A stretch of 64,000 nucleotides of DNA from Sinorhizobium chiapasense. GTDB taxonomy: Bacteria > Pseudomonadota > Alphaproteobacteria > Rhizobiales > Rhizobiaceae. Positions 1 to 9,671 of this stretch are shown one piece after another. The notes beneath the pieces are model-generated. The model was not told where the DNA came from. It made no database searches and saw nothing but the letters and a program-made list of their open reading frames with translations. Numbering within the stretch: position 1 is the first letter of the stretch; each line of letters opens with the position of its first letter. The position numbers were made by a program, and so were the translations under genes. The stretch is from the NCBI RefSeq assembly GCF_036488675.1, contig NZ_CP133150.1, forward strand, positions 186,001-250,000. The letters run 5' to 3'.

Positions 1-200
1 GCCGAGCTCGAAACTCACCTTCTTGATCTGGTCGGAGCATTGCCGCATAAGAGCCGTCCTACCTCCGTCGAGCCGGTGAAGCTGATCTTGCGGACCTTGG
101 AATTACTGCAGAGTTCGCGTCCGACCCCATCGCCTTCCGACGCATAGACTAGGTTGAGAACGCCGTCCGGGAAGCCGGCCAGTCGGGCGAGCGCGGACAT
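1..200 (-). pseudogene. Succinate-semialdehyde dehydrogenase fragment, frameshifted
   Basis: Read on the minus strand, the translation has the aldehyde dehydrogenase stretch AGFPDGVLNLV followed by KVRKISFTGSTEVGR, typical of the NAD(P)-binding region of GabD-type succinate-semialdehyde dehydrogenases. Near position 60 the frame breaks: the family continuation (LMRQCSDQIKKVSFELG) is in another frame, and the original frame stops at 15. The N-terminal part is missing upstream of 200 and the rest lies beyond the window edge. It is therefore a decayed or truncated gene and probably not functional. The assignment to GabD rather than another aldehyde dehydrogenase rests on a short stretch. Confidence 0.7.
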
Positions 201-280
201 GGCGCCGGCAACGAGCGGGGTTTGCTCGGCGGGTTTCTTTCTTATTGGTTATCGCAATCAGGTATTCGTTTCAAAACGCG

Positions 281-709
281 TCAAACGGAACCAAGCAATA
301 TGCTCGTCTCGGTAGTCGCTACTCCATCGATGCTCCGGACTTCGCGTAATACCCGGTCAAAATCCGCCAGCGTTTCAGCGCGGAGTTCTGCTACATAATC
401 CCATACACCATTTGTTGTGTAGAGAGCGACGACCTCCGGCAATCCATTCAGCGCCTTTATGATGGCTGCAGGCTTTGTGCCCGAAGTCTTGATGTTCATC
501 ATCGCACGCAAAACATTCGCGTCGATTTCCTCGCGTGTGCGGACCGTAAACCCCCGGATGGCATTCGAGCTAATGAGCTTGTCCAACCTCTTTTGAATGG
601 TGCCTCTCGACACGTCGAGCTTGGCCGCCAGGATCGCTACTGGCATCCGCCCATCCAGCCGAAGCTGCGCGATAAGCTTCCTATCCAAATCATCCATTTC
701 GAGCCTCAT
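281..709 (-). CDS. Lrp/AsnC family transcriptional regulator
   Basis: The 142-residue protein has the family layout: an N-terminal helix-turn-helix (about residues 8-55, starting MDDLDRKLIAQL with VSRGTIQKRLDKL as recognition region) and a C-terminal RAM/AsnC ligand-binding domain (about 65-140). The start may be the second Met at 697, which has a GAGG six bases upstream. It is divergent from the M20 peptidase and amino acid ABC genes that begin near 842, so a likely role is sensing an amino acid and controlling that operon. Divergence and family are the only evidence for the target. Confidence 0.88.
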   Translation of the reverse strand: MRLEMDDLDRKLIAQLRLDGRMPVAILAAKLDVSRGTIQKRLDKLISSNAIRGFTVRTREEIDANVLRAMMNIKTSGTKPAAIIKALNGLPEVVALYTTNGVWDYVAELRAETLADFDRVLREVRSIDGVATTETSILLGSV

Positions 710-841
710 GTAGCAATGTGCGCATCATGATATAGCAAACTGATTAAAAAAAGAAGCTTTTAGCTAGCATATGTGCGCTTTACGGTCAGCAAACCGCAAG
801 GCTATTCTTGCCTTCAACGGAATGGAGGGGTCTTGGTGACA

Positions 842-2188
842 ATGCAGGCAAACGCGGTTTCGCTTACCGGTATGGACGGCTCCTCTCCCGCGCAGGCGTT
901 GGGCTCAGCTCGAGTGCATAAAATACTGCAGGCCGTGGAAGAGGGTTTCGAACGCCAAGTGGCCTTCCTTACGGAAATTGTCCAATCGCCCTCTCTTCGG
1001 GGAAACGAGGCGGGCGTGCAGAAGATCGTTGCAGATGCATTGTCCGAACGTGGCTACAAGGTTGACCGGTTCGCTATTGATGAAAGGCTCATTGGTGTGG
1101 ATCCGGCGTTCTCGCCGATGAATACCCAGCTTAGGGATACGGGTATTGTTATTGGCATGCGCGAGGCGGAGCGGAGAGGCGGCAGGTCGCTGGCCCTGAA
1201 CGCCCATGTCGACGTCGTGCCAACCGGTCCCGAGCAGCGTTGGAAGTATCCGCCATATTCGGCCAAGCGTGAAGGCGACTGGCTCTATGGTCGCGGTGCC
1301 GGTGATATGAAGGCTGGGCTCTGTGCCAATCTGTTTGCGTTGGACGCACTGCAGGCAGCCGGCCTCAAGCTTAAAGGCCAGGTGCAAATCCAGTCCGTGA
1401 TAGAAGAGGAAGTGACCGGCAACGGTGCCGCAATGGTGCTGGCCGCAGGCTACAAGGCCGATGCAGTTCTAATCTCTGAACCCACGGATGAAAAGCTGGT
1501 TGCGGCCAATACCGGCGTGATGAAATTCGCGATCACGGTACAGGGCGTGCCAGCGCATCCCTTCGAGGTTGCGCGGGGTAGAAGCGCGATCGATGTAGCT
1601 TATCGGACAATAAAACAGCTTCGTGTTCTGGAAAGCCGATGGAGAAGCCAGCATTCGGCAGCAGGCGAGCTGTTCGATGCCGTCGACAATCCGATCGCAT
1701 TGACCATCGGCACGATCTCGGGGGGCGAATGGCTTGCATCAGTGCCCAGCGAATGCCGCTTCGAAGGCCGAATTGGTTTTTATCCTCATGAAGATGTCTC
1801 GGTGCGCGCGAAGGAGTTCGAGGAATTCGTCGAGGACGCGTTTCAAACAGATACATTTCTCACTGGATGTCCGCGTCCCGAGATCGAATGGGTAGGTGTC
1901 AAGCAAGCTGGATTCGTACTGGAGCCAGGTTCGCAGGCCGAAAGCTGCCTTGCGATGGCCCACCGCACGGCTAATGGCGAGGGCCGGTCGCTCGAAAGGT
2001 TCGTGATGCCCTGCTATCTCGATGCTTCCGTTTTCGCCCGACATGGCGGCATGACCAGTCTTGTCTACGGACCCGTTGCCGAGGCCATCCATGCCGTGGA
2101 TGAGCGTGTCAGCCTGGCATCCCTCAAGCACGTAACCAAGACGATCGCCTTGTTTACAGCGGCCTGGTGCGGCGTTGAGGACGCCTGA
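842..2188 (+). CDS. M20 family peptidase/deacylase (ArgE/DapE type)
   Basis: A 448-residue cytosolic zinc-dependent M20 hydrolase that cleaves amide bonds of N-acyl amino acids or small peptides. The metal-site motifs are visible in order: NAHVDVVP, GRGAGDMKAG, the catalytic EEEVTGNG and a late AIHAVDE histidine, with the dimerisation (lid) domain between. The chosen ATG follows a GGAGGGG box at 824-830; an in-frame GTG six bases earlier is also possible, and the frame stays open to 773. It heads a set with the amino acid ABC transporter downstream, which suggests that an imported acylated amino acid or peptide is its substrate. The exact substrate cannot be read from the sequence. Confidence 0.88.
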   Translation: MQANAVSLTGMDGSSPAQALGSARVHKILQAVEEGFERQVAFLTEIVQSPSLRGNEAGVQKIVADALSERGYKVDRFAIDERLIGVDPAFSPMNTQLRDTGIVIGMREAERRGGRSLALNAHVDVVPTGPEQRWKYPPYSAKREGDWLYGRGAGDMKAGLCANLFALDALQAAGLKLKGQVQIQSVIEEEVTGNGAAMVLAAGYKADAVLISEPTDEKLVAANTGVMKFAITVQGVPAHPFEVARGRSAIDVAYRTIKQLRVLESRWRSQHSAAGELFDAVDNPIALTIGTISGGEWLASVPSECRFEGRIGFYPHEDVSVRAKEFEEFVEDAFQTDTFLTGCPRPEIEWVGVKQAGFVLEPGSQAESCLAMAHRTANGEGRSLERFVMPCYLDASVFARHGGMTSLVYGPVAEAIHAVDERVSLASLKHVTKTIALFTAAWCGVEDA

Positions 2189-2375
2189 TATCTGATGAAC
2201 TAGGCTGTCCCTGACGGCTGTTTGGTCAGATCCACCCGACATTCCTGATTATCGAACTCAGCCGCAATGCACTTGCGGCGAGGAGGGCTGTTTTGTCAGC
2301 GCTCCTCTTATACCGGGCACTCTGGAGGGCGTGCTCACGTCACAACCCAACCTGACCTGAATGGGAGGATTTGAA

Positions 2376-3107
2376 ATGAAGGGCTTCATTACTGCGCTAT
2401 GCACCGGCGCGTTCGTTTCGTTGATGTCGTTGTCGGTTCCGGCGTTTGCCGAGGATTTAACCGTCGCCACGGTCGCCGACTTCGTACCGTTCGAATTCAA
2501 GGACGGCGACAAATATACTGGCTTCGATATCGAGCTTTGGGATGCCATCGCAAAGGATATCGGGATTACATACAAGCTGCAGCCGATGGACTTCAACGGG
2601 ATCCTGCCTGCGCTTCAGACAAAGCAGGTCGATGTCGGGATTGCTGGCATCACCATCACCAAGGAACGGGGAAAGGTCATTGATTTTTCTGACGGCTATT
2701 ACACCAGCGATCTGACGTTCATGGTGCCGGCCGATAGCAAGGTCACCAGCCCGGCCGGCCTGGAAGGAAAGGTTCTTGCCGTCAAGACGGGAACGACCAG
2801 CGAGGCCTATGCCAAGAAAAACCTTCCGAAGACGGAGCTTCGGCAGTTCCCGAATGGTGACAACATGTTCTTGGAAGTCGTGACCGGCAGGGCCGACGCC
2901 GCACTCCATGACAAGCCGAACATTCTCTACTTCATCAAGACCAATGGCCAGGGCAAGGTCAAAGCCATCGGCGATGCGAAGCAGTCCGAGGAATATGGGA
3001 TCACCTTCCCCAAGGGTAGTGAACTTCGCGACAAGGTGAATGTTTCGCTCGCCAAGCTGAAGGCCAACGGAACCTACGACGCAATCTACAAGAAGTGGTT
3101 CAACTGA
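2376..3107 (+). CDS. Polar amino acid ABC transporter, periplasmic binding protein
   Basis: A 243-residue family 3 solute-binding protein (GlnH/HisJ type). Residues 1-25 form a signal peptide ending in PAFA. The mature part starts with the family pattern [14 protein letters not shown] followed by [13 protein letters not shown], and later has [24 protein letters not shown]. The start is the ATG after GGGAGGA at 2363-2369, not the upstream in-frame ATG at 2361. It is followed by permease and ATPase genes, so it delivers a polar amino acid or derivative to that importer. The ligand is unknown. Confidence 0.92.
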   Translation: MKGFITALCTGAFVSLMSLSVPAFAEDLTVATVADFVPFEFKDGDKYTGFDIELWDAIAKDIGITYKLQPMDFNGILPALQTKQVDVGIAGITITKERGKVIDFSDGYYTSDLTFMVPADSKVTSPAGLEGKVLAVKTGTTSEAYAKKNLPKTELRQFPNGDNMFLEVVTGRADAALHDKPNILYFIKTNGQGKVKAIGDAKQSEEYGITFPKGSELRDKVNVSLAKLKANGTYDAIYKKWFN

Positions 3108-3153
3108 AGGCGAGCGGCTGTAGAGGCCACTCAATTTTCTGGAGGAAGGAAGA

Positions 3154-3181
3154 TGTCATGCGGAGCAGGCTCCGCATGACA
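3154..3181 (+). promoter_or_regulatory. Intercistronic stem-loop
   Basis: An inverted repeat of 13 bases on each side (TGTCATGCGGAGC and its complement) around a 2-base centre lies between the binding-protein and permease genes. There is no T-run, so it is more likely an RNA-stabilising or attenuating hairpin that keeps the binding protein in excess than a terminator. Confidence 0.7.
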
Positions 3182-3197
3182 CTTCATAGGGGGAGAA

Positions 3198-3854
3198 ATG
3201 GAACTTGATTGGTCTGTCGTAGCGACAGCGTTGCCAGAGCTTCTGGCGGGTGCACGGATTACCATCGTCATCGCACTCATCGGCCTTTTCGGCGGATCAG
3301 CTGTCGGTGCCTTGGCGGGCCTCTGCCGCGTCTATGGCGGTGTCATATTGAACGCGATCGCATTCGTATATGTCGAGGTGATCCGTGGCACGCCCATGTT
3401 GGTGCAGGTGATGTTCATCTATTTTGCCTTGCCGCTGCTGGTCGACATCCGGATTGATCCTTTCCTTGCTGCGGTCATCGCCGTAGTCATCAATTCGGGT
3501 GCTTACATTGCCGAGATTTTCAGGAGCGCCCTGCTTTCGATCAACAAGGGACTGACGGAGGCCGGGTTAGCGCTGGGCATGCCGGGTTGGAAGGTTCTCA
3601 CGAATGTTGTCGGCCCGTTGGCCTTACGGCGTGTCCTAGCACCGCTCGGGAACCAGTTCATCGTCAGCATCAAAGACACGTCACTCTTTATCGTGATCGG
3701 TGTGGCCGAGCTTACGAGGGCGGGCCAGGAAATCATGGCGACCAATTTCCGAGCGGTCGAAATCTGGAGCGCCGTGGCGGTCCTCTACCTCATCATGACC
3801 GGTGTGCTGTCATTTCTGTTGCGGGTCACGGAAAAAAGGATGCGCGTGCTATGA
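3198..3854 (+). CDS. Polar amino acid ABC transporter permease
   Basis: A 218-residue inner-membrane protein of the HisM/GlnP family with about five hydrophobic segments. The start has strong ribosome-binding sequence (GGGGGAG) just upstream. Family features include [13 protein letters not shown] in the middle and the EAA loop that contacts the ATPase ([31 protein letters not shown], about 117-147). It overlaps the ATPase gene by 4 bases (ATGA), showing translational coupling. Only one permease is present, so it presumably forms a homodimer. Confidence 0.92.
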   Translation: MELDWSVVATALPELLAGARITIVIALIGLFGGSAVGALAGLCRVYGGVILNAIAFVYVEVIRGTPMLVQVMFIYFALPLLVDIRIDPFLAAVIAVVINSGAYIAEIFRSALLSINKGLTEAGLALGMPGWKVLTNVVGPLALRRVLAPLGNQFIVSIKDTSLFIVIGVAELTRAGQEIMATNFRAVEIWSAVAVLYLIMTGVLSFLLRVTEKRMRVL

Positions 3855-4579
3855 GTATCGTCCAGTTTAAGAATGTGACCAAGGAGTTCGGCAGCATAAA
3901 GGTGCTGACCAATGTGGATCTCGAAATCCACAAGGGTGAAGTCGTGGTTCTCATTGGCCCCTCAGGATCAGGAAAATCAACCCTCCTGAGGTGCATAAAC
4001 TCCTTGGAGAGAATCAATGGCGGCGACCTCATCGTTGATGGGATCAGCGTCCATGACGGCAAGAACAAGGTACGGTTGATCAGACAGGAAGCCGGAATGG
4101 TGTTCCAGCAATTCAATCTTTTTCCACAATTGACGGCGCTGCAGAATGTTGCCTGCGGTCCCCGGTGGGTAAGACGTTTACAGAGGCGCGAAGCTGAAGA
4201 ACTTGCCCGCGACCTGTTGAAAAAGGTTGGTCTTCTTGAGAGGGCAGATCATTATCCGGCAGAGTTGTCGGGTGGACAACAACAGCGCGTGGCCATAGCG
4301 CGTGCACTGGCCGTCAGGCCGAAGATCATGCTGTTTGATGAACCGACGTCAGCTCTTGATCCGGAACTTCGCCACGAAGTCCTTCGCGTGATGCAGTCAC
4401 TGGCGGAGGAAGGCATGACGATGGTTGTCGTAACCCATGAAATCGGATTCGCACGAAAAGTTGGCACCCGACTGATTTTTATGGAGGGTGGCAAAATCTC
4501 CGTTGATGGAGACCCGAAGGTGCTGCTGGATAATCCGGAGAACCCGCGGCTCAAGGACTTCCTACAACATGTCCATTAA
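3851..4579 (+). CDS. Polar amino acid ABC transporter ATP-binding protein
   Basis: A 242-residue GlnQ/HisP-type ATPase. Walker A is GPSGSGKST (about residues 36-44), the Q-loop lies in [10 protein letters not shown], the signature is [15 protein letters not shown], Walker B is [12 protein letters not shown] and the H-loop is VVVTHE. It begins inside the stop codon of the permease and ends the operon. It powers import with the adjacent permease and binding protein. Confidence 0.94.
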   Translation: MSIVQFKNVTKEFGSIKVLTNVDLEIHKGEVVVLIGPSGSGKSTLLRCINSLERINGGDLIVDGISVHDGKNKVRLIRQEAGMVFQQFNLFPQLTALQNVACGPRWVRRLQRREAEELARDLLKKVGLLERADHYPAELSGGQQQRVAIARALAVRPKIMLFDEPTSALDPELRHEVLRVMQSLAEEGMTMVVVTHEIGFARKVGTRLIFMEGGKISVDGDPKVLLDNPENPRLKDFLQHVH

Positions 4580-4812
4580 GCGACATCCGTTTATCGATGA
4601 TCGCCGTTACTATAGGTCCTTGCTCATGACTTCTCACCAAGCTCTGATGGCAAGGCTTTCAGAAATATAGTTCCACATTGAGGCTGCGCCACAACAAATG
4701 GTTATTCATACTGAGGCATTGAACCTGAGTAAAAAATGTTCTGTTTATGTAAACGCTTGACCCCGTGGAGGATCTAATCCAAGTGTAACAATGACGAGTG
4801 GAGGGTAGGGGA

Positions 4813-5058
4813 TTACCCGCAATCTCGCAAATGCGCCATGAATACCTCGGCGGGTGTGCGATAGCCGAGGCACTTCCTGGGCAGGGAATTGAGATGATGG
4901 GCAAGGGCGACCAGCTGCTGCTGGCTGACGGCGGATAGGTCGGTATCGCTCGGCACAAAGCGGCGGATGCGCTTACTGGTGTTCTCGACCGCACATTCCT
5001 GCCACGGTGAATTTGGATCGCAGAACATGGGGTTCTCTGATCGCGGAGCTGATTGCAA
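4813..5058 (-). pseudogene. IS30-family transposase C-terminal remnant
   Basis: The translation matches the end of IS30-type DDE transposases: FCDPNSPWQECAVENT (the SPWQKGxVEN region that supplies the catalytic glutamate), then LNSLPRKCLGYRTPAEVF. Only about 80 C-terminal residues remain; the N-terminal DNA-binding and first catalytic parts are absent. A second remnant of similar extent lies at 37193-37407 on the plus strand. Confidence 0.85.
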
Positions 5059-5210
5059 GTTCTCTTTTGACTTGTCATGTCGCCATCTCCAACAATCGCC
5101 TCGTCGACATCGAGGATGGCGCGGTGCGCTTCCGCTGGAAGGATTATCGGCACGGCGATCGGCAAAAGCTCATGACCGTCGCGGCCGATGAATTCATCCG
5201 TCCGGCTTGA
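5050..5210 (+). pseudogene. IS91-family transposase C-terminal remnant
   Basis: A short plus-strand reading frame contains VAISNNRLVDI, VRFRWKDYR and DEFIR, a pattern typical of the region after the catalytic domain in IS91/IS801 Y2 rolling-circle transposases. It ends at a TGA at 5208. The rest of the transposase is missing. It abuts the IS30 remnant on one side and a decayed peptidase gene on the other, so this is a junction between pieces of different origin. Confidence 0.65.
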
Positions 5211-5590
5211 CCGAGGCGCCGCCCCAGAACAGTCCTCTCCTTCGCTTGCCGCAAGCGCATCCAAGTCGAGAACGATCTCCCAAACCCGGCTCTGTCGTCA
5301 TATGGGCGGCGAGCGTCGTTCTACGCCACAAGCCTTTCGGATTTCCGGCAGTTCGCCAAAAGTTGTAAAGGTACCGTCCGCGGCGACTGATCAGGGGGAT
5401 CTTGTCAGCGCCGGTCGAAAATCGCTGCGAGCGTGTCGCGGTCGAATGCGAACTGCGGTCCCCTGAAACGGGCCAATGTTCCCGCCGATTGCTCTCCGGC
5501 CCAGGCAAGAGCTTCTTCGCCATCGATGTCTTCAAGCAAGAGATAAGGATCGTCATCGGGGGCATCCAGCGTCTGGCAAGAATCGACACA
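5203..5590 (-). pseudogene. Prolyl oligopeptidase (S9 family) N-terminal remnant
   Basis: On the minus strand DDDPYLLLEDIDGEEALAWA matches the start of S9 prolyl oligopeptidases. After a stop and frame change the family text continues as IPLISRRGRYLYNFW and GLWRRTT, and after another frame change as LDLDALAASEGED and FWGGASV. At least two frameshifts and a stop are needed to join these, and the catalytic alpha/beta-hydrolase domain is absent. The gene is cut off where the IS91 remnant begins. It is clearly dead. Confidence 0.72.
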
Positions 5591-6156
5591 ATCACCTCAG
5601 AACCCTCATAATCGTATAGCAGCCCGTCGTTCGAAGAGCCGCGAATTTGGTCATCTGCGGATGTTACCTTCCTCATTCCTTCCAACTTCGGACAAAGACT
5701 CAAGAATTGTGCCAACTGACATTCTTTCCAATGGGATCACGGCGTAAAGTGTGATGCATCAGCAACTGGGCGAACCTTACCGTGTCGTCGACAAACCCGA
5801 CAGGGTGGTGCTTCTCGATCGTGTTAAAGCGCCTGCCGGCGTTTGCTGAGAAAAGGACACGCTAAAAATGGCGTCCATGATCGCGGGAGCCTGAGCACCC
5901 TCGCATGGTGCTTGCCCATGTATATCGCGCCCGCTCCTGCGAATCATGCCGGTCAGACGATGCCGGATCACGGCCGCGAGCTCGCCGCAGCTTTCGAGCC
6001 TCGCTGGCGAGTACGGCAGATACCCCTTCAGGATCGAGGCTGCAGCCAAAGCTGCGTGGGGAACGGACAAGCGTATCGGCAGCATTGACGCGCTTTGCCA
6101 GCAAGCGGTGCCATGTCGCCCATTTTTACAGTCCCAACTCCGATGAAGTTCGCGGA
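5591..6156. other. Stretch without a recognisable gene
   Basis: About 560 bases between the peptidase remnant and nodD. Minus-strand frames at 5777-6175 stay open for up to 130 codons but show no family pattern I can name. The segment is probably decayed coding DNA. Confidence 0.4.
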
Positions 6157-7134
6157 TCAAAGATGAGCCGGACAATACTCGTGCTGGTCCGGATTGATGA
6201 GGGGTTCGGACGTGGCAAGCGGGGACACCAGCCGGGACGCCTCCTCTACGAGCATCTCACGCATCCAGAGGCTTGCCGGATCACTATTATGAAGCGCAGG
6301 CCATTGAACGGCCTTGGTGAACGGCAGGTGCTGTGGCAGCGGAAGCTCAACGATCTGCAGCGGTATTGTTTTTGCCAAATGCTGCGCCAGCCGTAAAGGC
6401 ATGGTCCCTATACGCTCGGTGCCGAACAGCATCGGCGGAATCATACTGTAGCTGTGTACGACGACGTCGATTCGTCGCTTGCGACTGTGCTCGAGCAAAT
6501 AGCGTTCCTCGATGCCTAGCCTCAGGGTTTCGCCGAACCCGACGACAACGTGCCCCATCGACATGTACCTCTCGAATGTAAGTGGCTGTAATAGCTGCTT
6601 GTTCGAGCGACAGCCGACACACACGTGGACATCGTCGAACAATTTCGTTCGAGGATGAGCGTCCGACATGAAGATTTCCGGCAGAATTATAAGATCGACG
6701 TCGCCGCGCCGGAGAAGGTCCTCATTGTCGTCGGTGGGGGGCCGAAATTCGAAGCTGACGCCGGGAGCTTCACGTGTCGCACGCTCCACGACCCTTTCAA
6801 AAAACACGAGGGTGACGTAATCGGAAAGGATGATCCTGAAGCGACGATCTGATTGCGCCGGATTGAATGCCTTCCAGGAAATGATCGAGAGCTGAACGTG
6901 CAGCAGAGCCTCCCGCACCGCGGCCGCGAGCCCTTCCGCACGCGGCGTAGGAATGAATTCGCGGCCACTCATTGTAAACAGATCATCGCGGAAATAGGTG
7001 CGCAACCGGGCGACCGCCGCGCTCATCGCCGGTTGACTGAGGTGGATGCTGCGTGCCGCCGCCGTGAGGTTACGCTCGGTCATCAGGGCGTCGAGCGCGA
7101 CGAGGAGATTTAGATCAAGGCCTTTAAAACGCAT
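6157..7134 (-). CDS. nodD: NodD, LysR-family nodulation regulator
   Basis: A 325-residue LysR-type activator that, in rhizobia, binds nod boxes and responds to plant flavonoids to switch on nod genes. The N-terminus is the NodD hallmark [18 protein letters not shown], followed by the helix-turn-helix ([23 protein letters not shown], about residues 22-44). The effector domain has NodD-type text such as FRIILSDY and [26 protein letters not shown]. The frame is open further upstream to 7326, but the conserved N-terminus places the start at 7134. Length and motifs are intact. It is not adjacent to nodABC; nodA lies 2 kb away on the same strand. Confidence 0.95.
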   Translation of the reverse strand: MRFKGLDLNLLVALDALMTERNLTAAARSIHLSQPAMSAAVARLRTYFRDDLFTMSGREFIPTPRAEGLAAAVREALLHVQLSIISWKAFNPAQSDRRFRIILSDYVTLVFFERVVERATREAPGVSFEFRPPTDDNEDLLRRGDVDLIILPEIFMSDAHPRTKLFDDVHVCVGCRSNKQLLQPLTFERYMSMGHVVVGFGETLRLGIEERYLLEHSRKRRIDVVVHSYSMIPPMLFGTERIGTMPLRLAQHLAKTIPLQIVELPLPQHLPFTKAVQWPALHNSDPASLWMREMLVEEASRLVSPLATSEPLINPDQHEYCPAHL

Positions 7135-7607
7135 GTCTCTCCCATAGCGTGGATGTATGCCGCATTCCTCATTAGTAATATAAATGGGAGTTTTCACAGC
7201 ACAGAGACCGGGTACGGAAACTTTCATGCGCGAATTGCATATTGAACATGAATCTGGACATTGCGGTGTCGGATTGCTGACATGCGGTGTTCGGGCAAGG
7301 GGGAGCGATCTAGCCTCACGTCGCACCGTTTTTCGGAACGGGCGGCCTTTCCCTCATCCCATGCCGGTTGCTCGACCTGTTCGGTCGAGAGCCTTGCCGG
7401 TCGACGACACCGCGGGTGGCCAACGAGAAGGCGTGACCTCCCCTGCGGCGAGGTTCATCCGTGAAGCGGAGGACAAATTGTCGACTACATGAGCACCCGA
7501 ATGTGACGGATGCTGGCGAGGAGAAAGTCGGCGGCACAATTCGATCATCCGACGGCGCAGACGCCTATCTCCGGGCATGGCGCGTCTCCCATCCGCGCAA
7601 ACCCATC
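7135..7607. other. Intergenic region between nodD and the AraC gene
   Basis: About 470 bases. Several short frames on both strands are open but none resembles a known protein, and no sequence close to a nod box consensus was seen upstream of nodD. Confidence 0.45.
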
Positions 7608-8651
7608 CTACTTGCCGTGTGCCTTCGTCACTTGCCCGGAGGAACTACGAGAAAGTGATCCGCAGACGCGTCTCCTCGTTTCAGACGGATTTTCTCCATA
7701 GTGTGCCTTATAGACTGCGGAGAACCTACCGAACTGAAAGAACCCCCATTTCAGGCAGATTTCTTTCAAGAGCATACGGTTCTCTGGATCGAGCAGGTCC
7801 TCCCGCGCTGCGCGTAGTCGCAGCATCTGCAGATAGGCTGCAGGCGTTGTGTCCTTGAAAGCACGGAATCCCGCTTCGAGTGCTCTGGTGGAAACACCCG
7901 CTGCGTCTGCCACCATTGGCATTGTAATTGGCCTGCTGATATTGGCGCACATGAACTCGATCCCGCGGCGCACATGTCCGGGAGCAATCATGCATGGCTT
8001 CTTATTCAAGAGATGCGACAACCGATGAGGCACCATCCTTATTACCACGTCGGCGAGTGCCTGCGTAATATGGGCCATCGCTACGGGGGACTGAAGGAGG
8101 GGGCCATTATCGCGGATGCCTTCGATTATCGCTTCCGTGACATTGCCGATTGTCCTGCCGACCGGCATTGACAGATCCACTTCGGGCAACAGGTCGAGCG
8201 AGCCATTAAACGGCACATCGAAAGTTTCGCCAATTGTTCGTTGAATCAACGACCAATTAAGCACCAGCTCGTCTATCAGATTGGATTGCCCGTGCATTGA
8301 GATGCTGTCAGGCTCGAAATTCCTGTAAAGAAGCAATTTCCCTGGTTCGGCCTCGGCCATACGCGAACCGTACCCGACCCCCATGCCACCTCTGCGCGGC
8401 ACTACGATCGACAGGTGCTCTGTTGCATCGGAACACCATTGAGCGCGGAACTGAAACCCTGTCTGATGGTAACCAGTAATCAATACTGCGTTCTCAGAGG
8501 CCGAAAGATCGATGCCCCAGTGGAAGTCTTGAGCACGGCCGACGAGCTCGGCATCGAATGTGCCGAAAACCCCTCCGAGGCTTTCGATCATGCTATCGAA
8601 CGTTGAGCCACGATATCGAAAAACGGCATCACCGGCGCTATTTTCCATCAT
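7608..8651 (-). CDS. AraC-family transcriptional regulator
   Basis: A 347-residue protein whose last 100 residues form the two-HTH AraC/XylS DNA-binding domain: RGIEFMCANISRPITMPMVADAAGVSTRALEAGFRAF, then AAREDLLD and GFFQFGRFSAVYKAHYGENPSE. The first 200 residues resemble an AraC-type ligand-binding domain (AraC_binding_2-like), including PRRGGMGVGYG. A GGAGAA box precedes the ATG-ATG start. It lies between nodD and nodA on the same strand. A role in symbiotic gene control is suggested by location only; the effector is unknown. Confidence 0.88.
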   Translation of the reverse strand: MMENSAGDAVFRYRGSTFDSMIESLGGVFGTFDAELVGRAQDFHWGIDLSASENAVLITGYHQTGFQFRAQWCSDATEHLSIVVPRRGGMGVGYGSRMAEAEPGKLLLYRNFEPDSISMHGQSNLIDELVLNWSLIQRTIGETFDVPFNGSLDLLPEVDLSMPVGRTIGNVTEAIIEGIRDNGPLLQSPVAMAHITQALADVVIRMVPHRLSHLLNKKPCMIAPGHVRRGIEFMCANISRPITMPMVADAAGVSTRALEAGFRAFKDTTPAAYLQMLRLRAAREDLLDPENRMLLKEICLKWGFFQFGRFSAVYKAHYGENPSETRRRVCGSLSRSSSGQVTKAHGK

Positions 8652-8879
8652 GCTTTCTCCAGGTTCAATATTGCTGCTTTTGTCGTTCCTGCTGGTTCAA
8701 CGGCCAAGGACCTGACGAGAGATGTGCATGCATTCCAATTGCGGCGCGATAGTGCCGGATGTCCGCCCCGAGCCTTGTTGCCGCTGAGGACTTGCTTGAC
8801 AGGAGTTCCTTGCAGCCGACAAAATCGTCTCCTAGATGCTTTGAAGCGCGGCTCGGACTTTCCGCCGATTTCGCACCGA

Positions 8880-8930
8880 GCGATCGGTCATCAGGGCGTC
8901 GAACGCGACGAGGAGATTTAGGTCAAGAAA
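8880..8930 (-). pseudogene. nodD 5-prime fragment (duplicate)
   Basis: The minus strand reads [17 protein letters not shown], a near copy of the nodD N-terminus at 7065-7125; the DNA is almost identical over about 45 bases with only scattered substitutions. It breaks off on both sides. This shows that a second nodD copy once lay just downstream of nodA, or that the end was copied there by recombination. Confidence 0.8.
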
Positions 8931-9080
8931 GGTCACTGCCAGAACTCCAACGGACGCCCGGCAGATCCGCCGACCGGGGCACGCGCCGCCGGTCCCGCCG
9001 GCCACCGGCTTTGGACTGCGGGCGAGATCGCGTGAGCTCGCCAATGAGCGTCGGCACTTGGGACAAGCAGTCAAGGCGGC

Positions 9081-9671
9081 TCATAGCTCTGGTCCGTTCC
9101 GGTCGATCATCTTGGCGGCGGGCCAGTCGGAGAGCGGCCGACTAACAGGCAGGACGATGACAAGTGGATCCTCGACGCGCGTCGGCGGCAGGTCGACACG
9201 CGCGTGTGGCAGCGTGGATCGTACGCTGATCCCAGACATGACAGTCACCAGGCCGTGTCGGCCGAACCGCTCAATGTGTTTCCGCAGCTGGTTGCGAACG
9301 GTACCGAAAGCGAATGGAACTTGAAACTCCTGCAGTGTTGGAAGCATGACATGGATCGAATGGGCGATTCCGAGCCCTTCGAGATCCGGACGCACTCCAT
9401 ACAAGCCGAGTTCAGCCACGAGCAGGTCGACTCCGTCAACCTTGATGAAACGGCGCAGCAAGCCCATGTGAGCCGCTACACCGCTGGAATCGTAGGCGAT
9501 GGCACGAAGCTCGGGTCTTGCCCCTGCCCAGCTTTGACTGCCTTCGAACGGCTTCGCATTAAAGGCCCCTGTCGGTCCATAGGTCCTTCGAAAGAAGTCC
9601 GTGAGTTCGACATGGTCGGAGAGTTGCAACTCGTTTTCCCAACACAATTTCCACTGCACGTTAGAGCGCAT
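9081..9671 (-). CDS. nodA: NodA, Nod factor N-acyltransferase
   Basis: A 196-residue cytosolic acyltransferase that attaches a fatty acid to the free amino group of the de-N-acetylated chitin oligomer, a defining step in lipo-chitooligosaccharide (Nod factor) synthesis. Full-length NodA text is present: [10 protein letters not shown], the [16 protein letters not shown] block, [32 protein letters not shown] and the C-terminal MIDRNGPEL. The usual downstream partners nodB and nodC are absent; the DNA after the stop holds a nodD fragment. No convincing nod box was found upstream. A weak AAGG precedes the start. Confidence 0.96.
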   Translation of the reverse strand: MRSNVQWKLCWENELQLSDHVELTDFFRRTYGPTGAFNAKPFEGSQSWAGARPELRAIAYDSSGVAAHMGLLRRFIKVDGVDLLVAELGLYGVRPDLEGLGIAHSIHVMLPTLQEFQVPFAFGTVRNQLRKHIERFGRHGLVTVMSGISVRSTLPHARVDLPPTRVEDPLVIVLPVSRPLSDWPAAKMIDRNGPEL

